From positions 124,001-188,000 of the forward strand of contig PJCV01000005.1 of NCBI GenBank assembly GCA_002837415.1: a DNA stretch of 64,000 bases, written 5' to 3'. Below the pieces are notes generated by a model. It saw nothing but the letters and a program-made list of their open reading frames with translations, searched no databases and was not told the DNA's origin. This DNA comes from Actinomycetales bacterium SN12. Its GTDB lineage: Bacteria > Actinomycetota > Actinomycetes > Actinomycetales > Microbacteriaceae. Made by a program: the position numbers and the translations under genes. Positions 34,859 to 44,257 of this stretch are shown in pieces. Each line of letters begins with the position of its first letter. Position 1 is the stretch's first letter.

Positions 34859-34925
34859 CGAGACTTCTGTTGGAGCACGAGACTTGCCTGCCGAAGGTCG
34901 GTCCCATGCTGGAACGCAAGTCTCG
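34859..34925. repeat. Palindromic intergenic element (GAGACTT half-sites)
   Basis: Half-sites are CGAGACTT (34859-34866), CGAGACTTGC (34878-34887) and the inverted GCAAGTCTCG (34916-34925). The last two make a perfect 10-bp inverted repeat. Layout is forward-forward-reverse, as at 4571-4632. It lies between the tRNA terminator and the JetA-like gene. Confidence 0.65.
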
Positions 34926-34971
34926 CGTGAGCGGCGGCTAGCGGGCGACAGGGAGCGCCGAGCCCGCGCGA

Positions 34972-34977
34972 TAAACT
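34972..34977 (+). promoter_or_regulatory. Putative -10 element of a leaderless promoter for the jetABC-like operon
   Basis: TAAACT ends 7 nt before the GTG at 34985; no Shine-Dalgarno sequence is seen, so the operon mRNA may begin at the start codon. Confidence 0.5.
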
Positions 34978-34984
34978 GGAGCGT

Positions 34985-36454
34985 GTGACTGGCGCGCGTG
35001 CCGAGGCGGCATACTCTCGCTCCCTCGCGGCTTTCCGAACGCCGACGCTGGGGCTGCTCCATGGTCGCCAGGCGCCCTTCGTCATCGCAGCCTTGTCGAT
35101 GCTGTTCTCCGCTGAGCGCCCCTCCGTGCCCGTCGCCGATGCGCACGCCGAGGTCGCCGAGGCGCTCGATGAGCTGCGCTCCGCGGGACATGACGATGAC
35201 GACCGCCGCATCCCCGCGGGCAGCGGCCGCGAGGTCTGCCGCACCTGGGCGAAGCAGGGCTGGCTCGTGCAGCAGATCGACGATGACATCGAGGTATACC
35301 GGCTCTCGGCGCATGCCGTCGAGGCGCTCGAGATCACCGGCCGCACCGGCGGCGGGCGCACCCGGGTGTCGAATTCGCGTGTGCGCACCCTGCTCGACGC
35401 GGTCGAGCGCCTGGCCGATGAGGCCGAGGCAGATCCCGTCAAGCGCATCGCCCGCCTGACCGCCGAACGGGATGCCCTCGACGCCGAGATCCTGCGGGTG
35501 CAGGCGAACGGCACGGTTCCCGTCGATGACGAGGAGCTGTACGAAGAAGCCGAGAACATCCTGCACCTGGCGCGCGAACTGCCCGCCGACTTCACCCGCG
35601 TCGCCGAGTCGCTCAAGGCGATGCAGCGCGACGTCGTCGCGCACCTGCGCCGTGACGAGCGCCCGACCGGCGAGGTGCTGCGCGAATATCTGCAGCGCGC
35701 GAAGGACGTCATGCAGTCCACCCCCGAGGGGCGGGCTTTCGCCGGAGCGCTGCGCCTGATCGGCGACCCGGAGCGCATCGACGCGCTGGCCGAGCAGCTG
35801 CACGATCTGCTCGCGCACCCTTTCGCCCGTCACCTCGATCAGGCGCAGCGGGCGGAGTTCGATGCGATCGGTCGCCGGGTCGAGCTGGGCGTCGAGGAGG
35901 TGCTCGCCGCGCAGCGTCGCGCGTCGCACGTGATCACCGGGCAGGTGAAGACGCACGACCCGCTGCGCGATCGGCAGATCGACGACCTGCTGCGCGACGT
36001 CATCTCGGGCCTGCATCACTGGGCGCAGGCGGCGCCGTCGAATGCGACCGTCGACCCGGTGCGCAGCCTGCCGCTCATCGACCTCGGACGCCTCCGTCAG
36101 ACGGTCGGCGACGTCCGCCCGCCCGGGGCGCCGGCCCCGCTGACGGATGCCGACGACGTCGAGTACCTCGAAGCCGACTCGCGCTCGTGGGGCGGGCCGC
36201 GGTACGCCGAGCTGGAGACCTACGTGGCGGGTCTCGGCGAGAGGTTCGACCTGGCGGATGCCTTTGCGCACGCCCCCGACGACACGCGCCGCCCGGTGGA
36301 CCTGGTCGGCCTGCTCGAGATCGCGCACCGCAACGGCATGAACGAGACCGACGGTCTGTCGACCGTCGAGACGCTGCGCCCCGACGGCACCACGAGGCGC
36401 TTCGCGTTCGTCTCGGCGACCGCTCGCGCAGCCAAGGAGGGCGACGATGACTGA
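34985..36454 (+). CDS. jetA: JetA/MksF-like kleisin (DUF3375), Wadjet-type anti-plasmid complex
   Basis: A 489-residue cytoplasmic, mainly helical protein of the DUF3375 family, with the family opening [23 protein letters not shown] block at about residues 15-37, a charged helical centre (about 125-260) and a mixed C-terminal domain. In Wadjet/MksBEFG systems this subunit is the kleisin that bridges the SMC heads. It starts at GTG 34985. It overlaps the next gene by 8 nt, so subunits are co-translated. The gene order A-B-C is the canonical one. It acts with the JetB- and JetC-like proteins to extrude DNA loops; target recognition of small circular DNA is known for complete systems only. Confidence 0.9.
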   Translation: MTGARAEAAYSRSLAAFRTPTLGLLHGRQAPFVIAALSMLFSAERPSVPVADAHAEVAEALDELRSAGHDDDDRRIPAGSGREVCRTWAKQGWLVQQIDDDIEVYRLSAHAVEALEITGRTGGGRTRVSNSRVRTLLDAVERLADEAEADPVKRIARLTAERDALDAEILRVQANGTVPVDDEELYEEAENILHLARELPADFTRVAESLKAMQRDVVAHLRRDERPTGEVLREYLQRAKDVMQSTPEGRAFAGALRLIGDPERIDALAEQLHDLLAHPFARHLDQAQRAEFDAIGRRVELGVEEVLAAQRRASHVITGQVKTHDPLRDRQIDDLLRDVISGLHHWAQAAPSNATVDPVRSLPLIDLGRLRQTVGDVRPPGAPAPLTDADDVEYLEADSRSWGGPRYAELETYVAGLGERFDLADAFAHAPDDTRRPVDLVGLLEIAHRNGMNETDGLSTVETLRPDGTTRRFAFVSATARAAKEGDDD

Positions 36455-37343
36455 CGAGACTGCTGCTTCCGGCCCGGCCGCGGATCGGGCATCCGGGCGG
36501 GAGATGGAAAGCGCGGGTGCGGATGCCGCGGAACCGGCGTTCGGCATCTCCGAGTCGACGGCCGCGGATCGGGCATCCGGGCGGGAGATGGAAAACGCGG
36601 GCGCGGATGCCGCGGAACCGGCGCTTTCCATCCCTGAGCGACCCGGCGACCGCGCAGACGCCCAGGCCGACGCGCCGTTCATCGCACCCGTCGCGATGGA
36701 GGACGACCTCGACGAGCTCTTCCCCGGCGACCGCGGCACGCTCGACTCGGAGGTGCGCCGCGTGCTCGTGCACGTGCTGCAGCGGCGGTTCCTCAGCGCC
36801 GACAACCGCGTCGAGTGGGCGCTGCTACTCGAGCACCAGCAGCTGATCGAGTCGCGGATGCACGACATGTACCTGCGCCTGGTGGTCGACCTCGGGCGCG
36901 GTGTGGCGTACAAGCAGCAGGTGCGCTCCGACGAATTCGAGGTGCCGATCCTGCTCAAAGACGCCCCGTACAACCGCACCGAGACGCTCGTGCTCGTGCA
37001 TCTGCGCACGGTCTTCCAGCGCGAAGCCGCGGCGGGGGAGCCGGCTCCGCGCATCGACATCGAGGACATCGAGCAGACCGTGCTCAGCTATCTGACGGAT
37101 GCCGACGGCAGCACCGCCCGTCAGCAGAAGGCGATCCGCGCGGCGCTCGACCGGCTCGACCGCGAGGGCGTGATCGACGAGGAGACCCTCGGCCGCTACC
37201 GCATCAGCCCGCTCGTGGAGGTGGTGCTGAGCGCCGAGAGGCTCGCCGAGCTGCGGGCGTGGCTGCGCGAGCAGGCGGCGCAACAGGCATCCCGAGCCGA
37301 AACCGCCCGAGCCGCGACCGCCCAGAAGGAGACGACGCTGTGA
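36447..37343 (+). CDS. jetB: JetB/MksE-like subunit (DUF4194)
   Basis: A 298-residue protein. The conserved DUF4194 part (about residues 75-265) contains [22 protein letters not shown], then a winged-helix-like [18 protein letters not shown] segment. This subunit binds the JetA kleisin dimer in SMC-like Mks/Wadjet complexes. The N-terminal 65 residues are atypical: they encode two near-identical 64-bp units (period 84 bp) plus an inverted arm, giving repeated RASGREME and GADAAEPA peptides. The C-terminal 20 residues are Ala/Gln/Arg-rich. It overlaps jetA by 8 nt and jetC by 4 nt. Confidence 0.88.
   Translation: MTDETAASGPAADRASGREMESAGADAAEPAFGISESTAADRASGREMENAGADAAEPALSIPERPGDRADAQADAPFIAPVAMEDDLDELFPGDRGTLDSEVRRVLVHVLQRRFLSADNRVEWALLLEHQQLIESRMHDMYLRLVVDLGRGVAYKQQVRSDEFEVPILLKDAPYNRTETLVLVHLRTVFQREAAAGEPAPRIDIEDIEQTVLSYLTDADGSTARQQKAIRAALDRLDREGVIDEETLGRYRISPLVEVVLSAERLAELRAWLREQAAQQASRAETARAATAQKETTL
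36476..36632. repeat. In-frame palindromic repeat within the jetB-like gene
   Basis: Two forward units (36476-36539 and 36560-36623) contain GATGGAAAGCGC (36503-36514) and GATGGAAAACGC (36587-36598); an inverted GCGCTTTCCATC follows at 36621-36632. The layout is forward-forward-reverse and the reading frame is kept throughout. Confidence 0.75.
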
Positions 37344-40300
37344 CGATGCTCGACACGCTCTTCGGGCTGATCCCCGCCGATTCCCGCGGCCAGCAGTGGG
37401 TCGCCGAAGACCTGCAGCTGATCAACTGGGGCGGTTACGACGGCGGCCCGCACCGGGTGCGCTTCTCACCGAACGCGACCATGCTGTGCGGCGGCTCGGG
37501 CTCCGGCAAGTCGACCCTGATGGACGCGTACATCGCCCTGATGATGCCGCACACGACACCGTTCAACGGCGCCTCCAACGGCGGGATCACCGGACGCCCC
37601 CGGGGCGATGAGCAGCGCAACATCCTCTCGTACGGCCGCGGCAAGATCGATGAGTCGCGCACCGACGAGGGCACCAAGCTCCGGGTGCTGCGCGGCGACG
37701 GCGAAGACACCTGGACGGCCATCGCGATGACCTGGCTCGACCACGACGGCTCGCGGTTCACGGCGCTGCGGGCCTGGTACATCCCGGCGGGCGCGCGCAT
37801 CCTCGAAGACACGGTGCGGGTGCGTGCGACGACCGACGGATTCCTCGACCTCGCGCGACTGGAAGAGGCCGCCTCGCAGCGGCTCGCCGACTCGGCGCTG
37901 CGCTCCCTGGGCCTCGAGACCCTCGCCACCGACCGCGAGTTCTCCGCGCGACTGCATGCCGTCCTCGGCATCGGCGCGGCGGGTTCCGGCGCGAAGGCGA
38001 TGAGCCTGCTCGCGCGCATCCAGGCCGGTCAGCAGATCACGACGGTCGACGACCTGTACAAGCGGCTGGTCCTCGAAGAGCCCGAGACGATGGCGACGGC
38101 GGATGCCGTGGTCGCGCACTTCGACGAGCTCGAGAGCACCCGCACGAGCATGATCACCGCGCGCCAGCAGGTGAACGCGCTCGAGCCGATCCAGGGCATC
38201 CGCGAGAAGATCACCGCAGCCGCAGAGCAGGTGCGGCTGATCGACGAGGTGGGCGATTTCACCTCCCCGGACTCCCGCGCCGCGCTGTGGCGGGCCGAGC
38301 GCCGCCTCGATCTGCTGCGCGAGGTCGAAGACGAGCTGCGCGAGCGCACGCATGCCCTCGACCTGACTCTGCGCGAGAAGAAGGCGCTGGTCGACGCCGC
38401 CGAGGCCGAGCGCGACGGCCTGCTCGACCTGCTGCGCCAGTCCGGCGGCGACCGGCTCGAGACCGCACAGCGCGAGCTGCGCGCGGTCGAGCGACGCCTC
38501 GCCGACGTGCAGCGCGAGCGCGACCGGTTCGACGCCGTGCTGGCCGAACTCGGGCTGTCGGCGACGACGGCCGAGGAGTTCGCCGAGGTGCAGGCGGCCG
38601 CCCGGGCGGCGCAGTCGGAGGCATCCGCTCGACGCCAGGCCCGGGCGACGTTCGCCGAGGCGGAATCCGCCCGGCAGGCTCTCGCGAAGCGCCGGCGTGC
38701 GCTCGCCGAGGAGCGCGCAGAGGCGAATCGGCTGCGCGGCAGCATCCCTCCCGCCCTCGACAGGGCCCGCATGCTGCTGGCCGAGGCCGCCGGTCTCGAC
38801 GCCGGCGACCTGCCCTTCGTGGGCGAGCTGATCGAGGTGCGCACCGAGTTCGAGCCGTGGCGCGAGGCGTTCAACCTCGCGCTCGGCGGTTTCGCCACGA
38901 CGCTGCTGCTCGACGATGCGCACATCGACCGGTTCCGCGCGGCGATCGACGAGGTGCGGCTGCCGATGCGGCTGCGGTACGAGGGCGTTCAGACGGGGCT
39001 GGCGTCGACCGATTCTGCCGACGCCCGCACGCTGCCCGGCCGTCTCGACTACCGTCCGACGCCGTTCACCGGCTGGCTGCAGCAGCGCCTCGACGAGCGC
39101 TTCGGATTCGTGTGCGTCGACTCGTCGGCGCAGCTGGGCGCGCACTCGACGGCGCTCACGATCACAGGGCAGATGTCGCAGGGCAGCCGCGGCGCGCACG
39201 GCGGGCACGGGCGCGAGAACGTGCTCGGATTCTCGAACGAGCGGCGCCTGCGCGCGCTCGACGAGCAGGCCGCAGCCCTCGAGACGGAGGTCGCGGCGGC
39301 GACCGCCGCGGTGACCGAAGCGGAGGCGGCGATGGATGCCATCGAGCAGCGCTCGACGGCTTTCGCGATGATCCATGACCTGAGCTGGGAGCAGATCGAC
39401 GTCGCCTCGCTGGCGGCGGAGGTCGAGCGGTGGCAGGCCGTCGAGGCCGAGGTGACGACGGCGAATCCGGAGATCGCGGATCTGCGGGAGCGGGCCGAGG
39501 GCCTCAAGGTCCGTGCCGCCGTGCTGCGTGACGAGATCGGTGCGCTCGGCGCGCAGCGCGCCGACGCCCAGGAGCGCTGGGGCGCGGTGACCGACGACGT
39601 CGACGAGTGCCAGCGGGTCGTCGATGATGCTGCGGAGATGTCGGTCGGCGATGCTCAGGCGGCGTTCCTCGATGCGCGGTTCATGCTCGAGCACGGCCAG
39701 GGGGAGGGTGCGCCGGCGAGTGACCGGCTGGCCCGCCTCGACCTGGCGTTGAAGTCGGCGGCGGCGCGCCTGGCATCCGACCGCCGCGCGGCCGAGGAGG
39801 CGCACGCCGAGCAGCGGGAGCGGATGCGGCAGTTGATGTCGTCGTTCCTCGAGCGGTGGCCGAACCTCAACCTGCTGCCGGATCCGGATGCCTCGGTGCC
39901 GGAGTTCCTCGGCATCCTCGAGGCGCTGCGCACGAACGGCCTGCACGAGCTCGAGAACGAGTGGCGCGACAGCCTGCTGGGGCTCTCGGGCAACGATCTG
40001 ACCAGCCTCGATTCGACGCTGAGCCGGTCGGTGCGCGAGATCAGGGAGCGCATCGAGCCGATCAACAGCATCATGCGCGAGCTGCCGTTCTACGACGACC
40101 GGCATCGCCTGCAGATCTCGCCGCGCGAGAACCAGTCCGAGGCGCGTAAGCGCTTCCGCCGGGAGCTGCGCGAGGTGCGCGGCCTGATCGAGGCGGCCTC
40201 GACCGATGACGAGCGCGAGCACGCGTACAAACGGATGAGCCGGCTGATCGGGCGCATGCGCCGCACGGCTCCGGACTTCGCCGAGCTGATCGACGTGCGC

Positions 40301-40687
40301 AATCACGTGCGGGTGTCGGCCGAGCGGGTGCTCGCGGAGACGGGCGAGCACGTCGCGCTGTACGACCACATCGGCGAGAAGTCGGGTGGCGAGTCGCAGG
40401 AGCTGGTCGCGTTCATCGTCGGCGCGGCTCTGCGATATCAGCTGGGGGATGCCGGCGCTTCGCGTCCGCGCTACGCGCCGGTGTTCATGGACGAGGCACT
40501 GATCAAGGCCGACGCGCACTTCACGAAGCGGGCGATCGGCGCGTGGCGAGGGCTGGGATTCCAGCTCGTGATCGGCGCGCCGAACGACAAGTACAGTGCG
40601 ATCGAGCCGCACGTCGATGTGGAGTACACGATCCTCAAGGACACCCGCGGGCGCTCTTGGGCGAAGCCGAAGGTCGCGGTCGACTGA
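37340..40687 (+). CDS. jetC: JetC/MksB-like SMC ATPase (SbcC/MukB type)
   Basis: A 1,115-residue SMC-like ATPase. The N-terminal head has Walker A at 51-59 (GGSGSGKST, Lys57). A long coiled coil runs roughly 270-480 and 640-900, split by a hinge-like globular region (about 510-640). The C-terminal head has the signature SGGESQ (1015-1020) and Walker B ending in D1051-E1052 (VFMDEA). This is the motor of Wadjet/Mks condensins. It starts at GTG 37340, 8 nt after AAGGAG, overlapping the jetB stop. The nuclease subunit JetD (DUF3322/DUF2220, Toprim-like) normally follows directly; here the next gene is cstA, 119 bp away. Confidence 0.92.
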   Translation: MTMLDTLFGLIPADSRGQQWVAEDLQLINWGGYDGGPHRVRFSPNATMLCGGSGSGKSTLMDAYIALMMPHTTPFNGASNGGITGRPRGDEQRNILSYGRGKIDESRTDEGTKLRVLRGDGEDTWTAIAMTWLDHDGSRFTALRAWYIPAGARILEDTVRVRATTDGFLDLARLEEAASQRLADSALRSLGLETLATDREFSARLHAVLGIGAAGSGAKAMSLLARIQAGQQITTVDDLYKRLVLEEPETMATADAVVAHFDELESTRTSMITARQQVNALEPIQGIREKITAAAEQVRLIDEVGDFTSPDSRAALWRAERRLDLLREVEDELRERTHALDLTLREKKALVDAAEAERDGLLDLLRQSGGDRLETAQRELRAVERRLADVQRERDRFDAVLAELGLSATTAEEFAEVQAAARAAQSEASARRQARATFAEAESARQALAKRRRALAEERAEANRLRGSIPPALDRARMLLAEAAGLDAGDLPFVGELIEVRTEFEPWREAFNLALGGFATTLLLDDAHIDRFRAAIDEVRLPMRLRYEGVQTGLASTDSADARTLPGRLDYRPTPFTGWLQQRLDERFGFVCVDSSAQLGAHSTALTITGQMSQGSRGAHGGHGRENVLGFSNERRLRALDEQAAALETEVAAATAAVTEAEAAMDAIEQRSTAFAMIHDLSWEQIDVASLAAEVERWQAVEAEVTTANPEIADLRERAEGLKVRAAVLRDEIGALGAQRADAQERWGAVTDDVDECQRVVDDAAEMSVGDAQAAFLDARFMLEHGQGEGAPASDRLARLDLALKSAAARLASDRRAAEEAHAEQRERMRQLMSSFLERWPNLNLLPDPDASVPEFLGILEALRTNGLHELENEWRDSLLGLSGNDLTSLDSTLSRSVREIRERIEPINSIMRELPFYDDRHRLQISPRENQSEARKRFRRELREVRGLIEAASTDDEREHAYKRMSRLIGRMRRTAPDFAELIDVRNHVRVSAERVLAETGEHVALYDHIGEKSGGESQELVAFIVGAALRYQLGDAGASRPRYAPVFMDEALIKADAHFTKRAIGAWRGLGFQLVIGAPNDKYSAIEPHVDVEYTILKDTRGRSWAKPKVAVD

Positions 40688-40741
40688 GTTCCTGGCGGGG
40701 CCGTTGCCCAAATCAGCTCCACGGTGCGGTATGCCCCCCGG

Positions 40742-40764
40742 CGCGGGGTCCCCGCGTCGATAAT
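40742..40764 (+). promoter_or_regulatory. Palindrome overlapping a candidate cstA -10
   Basis: The perfect 15-nt palindrome CGCGGGGTCCCCGCG (40742-40756) immediately precedes GATAAT (40759-40764), 43 nt upstream of the cstA ATG. It could be an operator over the promoter spacer; no clear -35 is visible. Confidence 0.35.
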
Positions 40765-40806
40765 GTGAGGGAGCCCCTACCGCAATGACGCCTTCAAGGA
40801 GATGCC

Positions 40807-43080
40807 ATGACTTCCTCCCGAGAATCCCGCAGGGGCGCCGGCGCGTCCGTGCACGACCCCGCACTGCCGCCCGTCGCCGTCCCCGAGGCTGAGCTCGATC
40901 GGGAAACCCGCATGACCGTGCCGAAGATCGTGCTCTGGGTCGCGGTCGCCCTGCTCGGCGGCGTGGCGTGGACCATGCTCGCCATCGTCCGCGGTGAGAC
41001 CGTCAACGCGATCTGGTTCGTGTTCGCGGCGGTCTGCACCTACGCGATCGGCTACCGGTTCTACTCGAAGGTGATCGAGCGGTACATCACCCGCCCGGAT
41101 GACCGCCGTGCGACCCCCGCCGAGATCCGCGAAGACGGCAAGGACTATGTGCCCACCGACCGTCGCGTGCTCTACGGCCACCACTTCGCCGCGATCGCCG
41201 GTGCTGGCCCGCTGGTCGGTCCGGTGCTCGCCGCCCAGATGGGCTTCCTCCCCGGCACGATCTGGATCATCGTCGGCGTCGTGCTGGCCGGTGCCGTGCA
41301 GGACTACACCGTGCTGTTCTTCTCGATGCGACGCAGCGGACGCTCGATCGGGCAGATGGCGCGCGACGTGCTCGGCAAGGTCGGCGGAACCGCGGCGATC
41401 ATCGCCTCGCTGCTCATCATGGTCATCATCATCGCGATCCTCGCGCTCGTGGTCGTCAACGCGCTCGGCGAGAGCCCGTGGGGCGTGTTCAGCGTCGGCA
41501 TGACGCTGCCCATCGCGATCTTCATGGGCCTGTACCTGCGCTTCCTGCGTCCCGGTCGCATCACCGAGGTATCGCTGATCGGCTTCGTGCTGCTCATCGC
41601 CGCCATCGTCGGCGGCGGCGCCGTCGCCGCGACCGACTGGGGTCAGGCGATCTTCCACCTCGATCGCAGCACCATCGCGTGGGCCATCATCGTCTACGGA
41701 TTCATCGCCGCCGTGCTGCCGGTCTGGCTGCTGCTCGCCCCGCGCGACTACCTGTCGACCTTCATGAAGATCGGCGTCATCGTGATGCTCGCCGGCGCCA
41801 TCGTGCTGGTGCGCCCCGAGATCGAGGTGCCCGCGTTCACCGAGTTCGCCGAGACCGGCCTCGGGCCGGTGTTCTCCGGAACACTCTTCCCCTTCCTGTT
41901 CGTGACCATCGCCTGCGGGGCCCTGTCGGGCTTCCACGCGCTGATCTCGTCGGGCACGACGCCGAAGCTCATCGAGAAGGAGCGCCAGACGCGCTTCATC
42001 GGCTACGGCGGGATGCTGATGGAGTCGTTCGTCGCGATCATGGCGCTCGTCGCCGCGATCTCGATCGACCAGGGCATCTACTTCGCGATGAACTCGCCCG
42101 CAGCGCTCACCGGCGGCACCGTCGAGGGAGCGGTGACCTTCGTCAACTCGCTCGGCCTCACGGGCGTCAACCTGACTCCCGAGATGCTCACGAGCACCGC
42201 GACGGCGGTGGGTGAGGAGACCGTCGTCTCGCGCACCGGCGGCGCTCCCACCCTGGCGCTCGGGCTCGCGCACATCATGCACCAGATCGGCGGCGGCACC
42301 GCGATGATGGGCTTCTGGTACCACTTCGCGATCATGTTCGAGGCACTGTTCATCCTCACCGCCGTCGACGCCGGCACCCGCGTGGCGCGCTTCATGCTGC
42401 AGGACTCGATCGGCGCCTGGATGCCCAAGTTCCGCGACATCAGCTGGCGTCCCGGGGTGTGGATCTGCACGGCGATCATGGTCGCCGGGTGGGGCTACAT
42501 CCTCATCCTCGGCGTCACCGACCCGCTCGGCGGAATCAACACCTTCTTCCCGCTGTTCGGCATCGCCAACCAGCTGCTGGCGGCGATCGCGCTCGCCGTG
42601 GTGTTCGCCATCGTCGCCAAGCGCGGTCCGAGCTACGTGCGCTGGCTGTGGGTCATCGCGGTGCCGCTGGCCTTCACCGCCGTCATCACGATCACCGCGT
42701 CGATGTACAAGATCTTCTCGCCGGTGCCGGCCATCGGGTACTGGGCCAACAACGCGAAGTACCGTGCCGCGCAGGCGGCCGGCGACGGCAGCCTCGGCGA
42801 GCCCGAGGTGGTCGAGGCGGTGATCCGCAACACGGCCGTGCAGGGCACCCTGTCGATCGTGTTCGTGGTGCTGACCATCGTCGTGATCGCCGTGGCGGTC
42901 ATCTCCGGGGTGAACTCGATCCGCAAGGGCATCACCGACGACGGTGAGGACGAGCCGACTCCCTCGCGCCGCTTCGCACCGGCCGGCTTCATCGCCACGA
43001 AGGCCGAGCGCGAGATCGAAGAGCAGTGGCGCGAGCACGACCGCGCGACCGGTACGGCCCGCACTCGAGGCGGCCACTGA
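40807..43080 (+). CDS. cstA: Carbon starvation protein A (pyruvate/peptide transporter)
   Basis: A 757-residue polytopic protein with about 16-18 membrane helices. Characteristic blocks include YGHHFAAIAGAGPLVGPVLAAQMGFLPG (around residues 119-147), ALSGFHALISSGTTPKLI and IMHQIGGGTAMMGFWYHFAIMFEALFILTAVDAGTR. CstA-family proteins import pyruvate in E. coli and were first linked to peptide use under starvation. ATG 40807 has AAGGAG upstream. Its stop shares bases with the start of the YbdD-like gene (TGATG), the usual partner. The C-terminal tail is charged. Confidence 0.95.
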   Translation: MTSSRESRRGAGASVHDPALPPVAVPEAELDRETRMTVPKIVLWVAVALLGGVAWTMLAIVRGETVNAIWFVFAAVCTYAIGYRFYSKVIERYITRPDDRRATPAEIREDGKDYVPTDRRVLYGHHFAAIAGAGPLVGPVLAAQMGFLPGTIWIIVGVVLAGAVQDYTVLFFSMRRSGRSIGQMARDVLGKVGGTAAIIASLLIMVIIIAILALVVVNALGESPWGVFSVGMTLPIAIFMGLYLRFLRPGRITEVSLIGFVLLIAAIVGGGAVAATDWGQAIFHLDRSTIAWAIIVYGFIAAVLPVWLLLAPRDYLSTFMKIGVIVMLAGAIVLVRPEIEVPAFTEFAETGLGPVFSGTLFPFLFVTIACGALSGFHALISSGTTPKLIEKERQTRFIGYGGMLMESFVAIMALVAAISIDQGIYFAMNSPAALTGGTVEGAVTFVNSLGLTGVNLTPEMLTSTATAVGEETVVSRTGGAPTLALGLAHIMHQIGGGTAMMGFWYHFAIMFEALFILTAVDAGTRVARFMLQDSIGAWMPKFRDISWRPGVWICTAIMVAGWGYILILGVTDPLGGINTFFPLFGIANQLLAAIALAVVFAIVAKRGPSYVRWLWVIAVPLAFTAVITITASMYKIFSPVPAIGYWANNAKYRAAQAAGDGSLGEPEVVEAVIRNTAVQGTLSIVFVVLTIVVIAVAVISGVNSIRKGITDDGEDEPTPSRRFAPAGFIATKAEREIEEQWREHDRATGTARTRGGH

Positions 43081-43316
43081 TGAGCGCGTCCGGCCTCGAG
43101 CTCCGCTCCGCATCCGTCGCCCTCGGGCGGCGGGTGCGGGGTGCGGCCTCGGGCATCCGGTGGTACGTCACCACGCTGATGGGCGATCGGGCGTACGAGA
43201 CGTACGTCGCCCATCACCGGGCGCAGCACCCGGATGCGCCGGTGCTCACCGAGCGGGAGTTCTGGCGGGAGCGGATGGACGAGCAGGACCGCAACCCCGG
43301 CGCCCGCTGCTGCTGA
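43080..43316 (+). CDS. YbdD/YjiX-family small protein, CstA partner
   Basis: A 78-residue cytoplasmic protein ending in the family signature: DRAYETYVAHHRAQHPD, EREFWRERMDEQDRNPGARCC, with the invariant C-terminal CC pair. YbdD/YjiX proteins are encoded next to cstA/btsT genes and are thought to assist the pyruvate transporter. The ATG at 43080 shares its A with the cstA stop; the longer open frame upstream overlaps cstA and is not family-like. Confidence 0.93.
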   Translation: MSASGLELRSASVALGRRVRGAASGIRWYVTTLMGDRAYETYVAHHRAQHPDAPVLTEREFWRERMDEQDRNPGARCC

Positions 43317-43333
43317 CGTCCGGCCCTCGCATC

Positions 43334-43339
43334 TAGGCT
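43334..43339 (+). promoter_or_regulatory. Putative -10 element of a leaderless promoter (truA)
   Basis: TAGGCT sits 6 nt before the GTG at 43346; no ribosome site. Confidence 0.5.
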
Positions 43340-43345
43340 GAACGG

Positions 43346-44194
43346 GTGCGCATCCGTCTCGACATCGCCTACGACGGCACCCACTTCCGCGGCTGGGCGA
43401 AGCAGCCCGGCCTGCGCACGGTGCAGGGCACGATCGAGGCGGCGCTGGCGCGCATCCTCGGATCCGACGCGCAGCTGGTGGTCGCCGGGCGGACGGATGC
43501 CGGTGTGCACGCCTCCGATCAGGTCGCGCACCTCGATCTCGATGAGCTTCAGTGGGCGCGGCTGCAGACACGCCACGCGCACGCGGCGTCGGATCCTGCG
43601 GGTTCTCTCGCCCGTCGCATCCGGGGCGTGCTCGGCAACTACCCCGACGTGACCGTCACTCGGACGAGCCTCGCGCCCGAGGGGTTCGATGCGCGCTTCT
43701 CGGCGGTGTGGCGCCGGTACGGCTACCGGCTCGCCGACGCGACGGTCGGCTACGACCCGATGCGCCGCAACGACACGACGACGATCCGCTCCGCTCTCGA
43801 CGTCGAGCGGATGGATGCCGCCGCGCAGACCCTCATCGGCCTGCACGACTTCGCCGCGTACTGCAAGCCGCGCGAGGAGGCCACCACCATCCGCACCCTG
43901 CTCGACTACCGCTGGACGCGGGACCGCGACGGTGTGCTCGTCGCGGAGGTGAAGGCCGACGCGTTCTGCCACAGCATGGTGCGCGCGCTGGTCGGCGCGT
44001 GCGCGGCGGTGGGGGAGGGGAAGCTCGAGGTCTCCGACGTCGCCCGGCTGCGCGATGAGCTGACCCGCACGAGCGCCTTCAAGGTGCTGCCGGCGAGGGG
44101 GCTCACGCTCGTCGAGGTCGGGTATCCGGCTGATGAGCTGCTGGCATCCCGCGCCGAGCAGACCCGCGCCCGACGCGACCGCGACGAGGAATAG
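43346..44194 (+). CDS. truA: tRNA pseudouridine(38-40) synthase
   Basis: A 282-residue enzyme converting uridines 38-40 in the tRNA anticodon arm to pseudouridine. The catalytic Asp51 lies in GRTDAGVHA. LDIAYDGTHFRGWAKQPG at the N-terminus, the RRYGYRL and HDFAAYCK blocks, and the late HSMVRALVGA are all family-typical. A 20-residue insertion rich in Ala/His/Arg after residue 70 is seen in related actinobacteria. It starts at GTG 43346, supported by a -10 motif and by conservation of the N-terminus. Confidence 0.95.
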   Translation: MRIRLDIAYDGTHFRGWAKQPGLRTVQGTIEAALARILGSDAQLVVAGRTDAGVHASDQVAHLDLDELQWARLQTRHAHAASDPAGSLARRIRGVLGNYPDVTVTRTSLAPEGFDARFSAVWRRYGYRLADATVGYDPMRRNDTTTIRSALDVERMDAAAQTLIGLHDFAAYCKPREEATTIRTLLDYRWTRDRDGVLVAEVKADAFCHSMVRALVGACAAVGEGKLEVSDVARLRDELTRTSAFKVLPARGLTLVEVGYPADELLASRAEQTRARRDRDEE

Positions 44195-44245
44195 TCCCGC
44201 GCAGGTCTCGTGCGCAACCCCGGTCTTGGCACTGCATCACGGCGG

Positions 44246-44251
44246 TAACGT
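44246..44251 (+). promoter_or_regulatory. Putative -10 element of a leaderless promoter (EEP gene)
   Basis: TAACGT sits 6 nt before the ATG at 44258; no ribosome site. Confidence 0.5.
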
Positions 44252-44257
44252 GAAGGC

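Noticed and set aside
40688..40806. A remnant of jetD after jetC
   Set aside because: None of the three plus-strand frames in this 119-bp gap shows recognisable JetD sequence; it looks like an ordinary promoter region.
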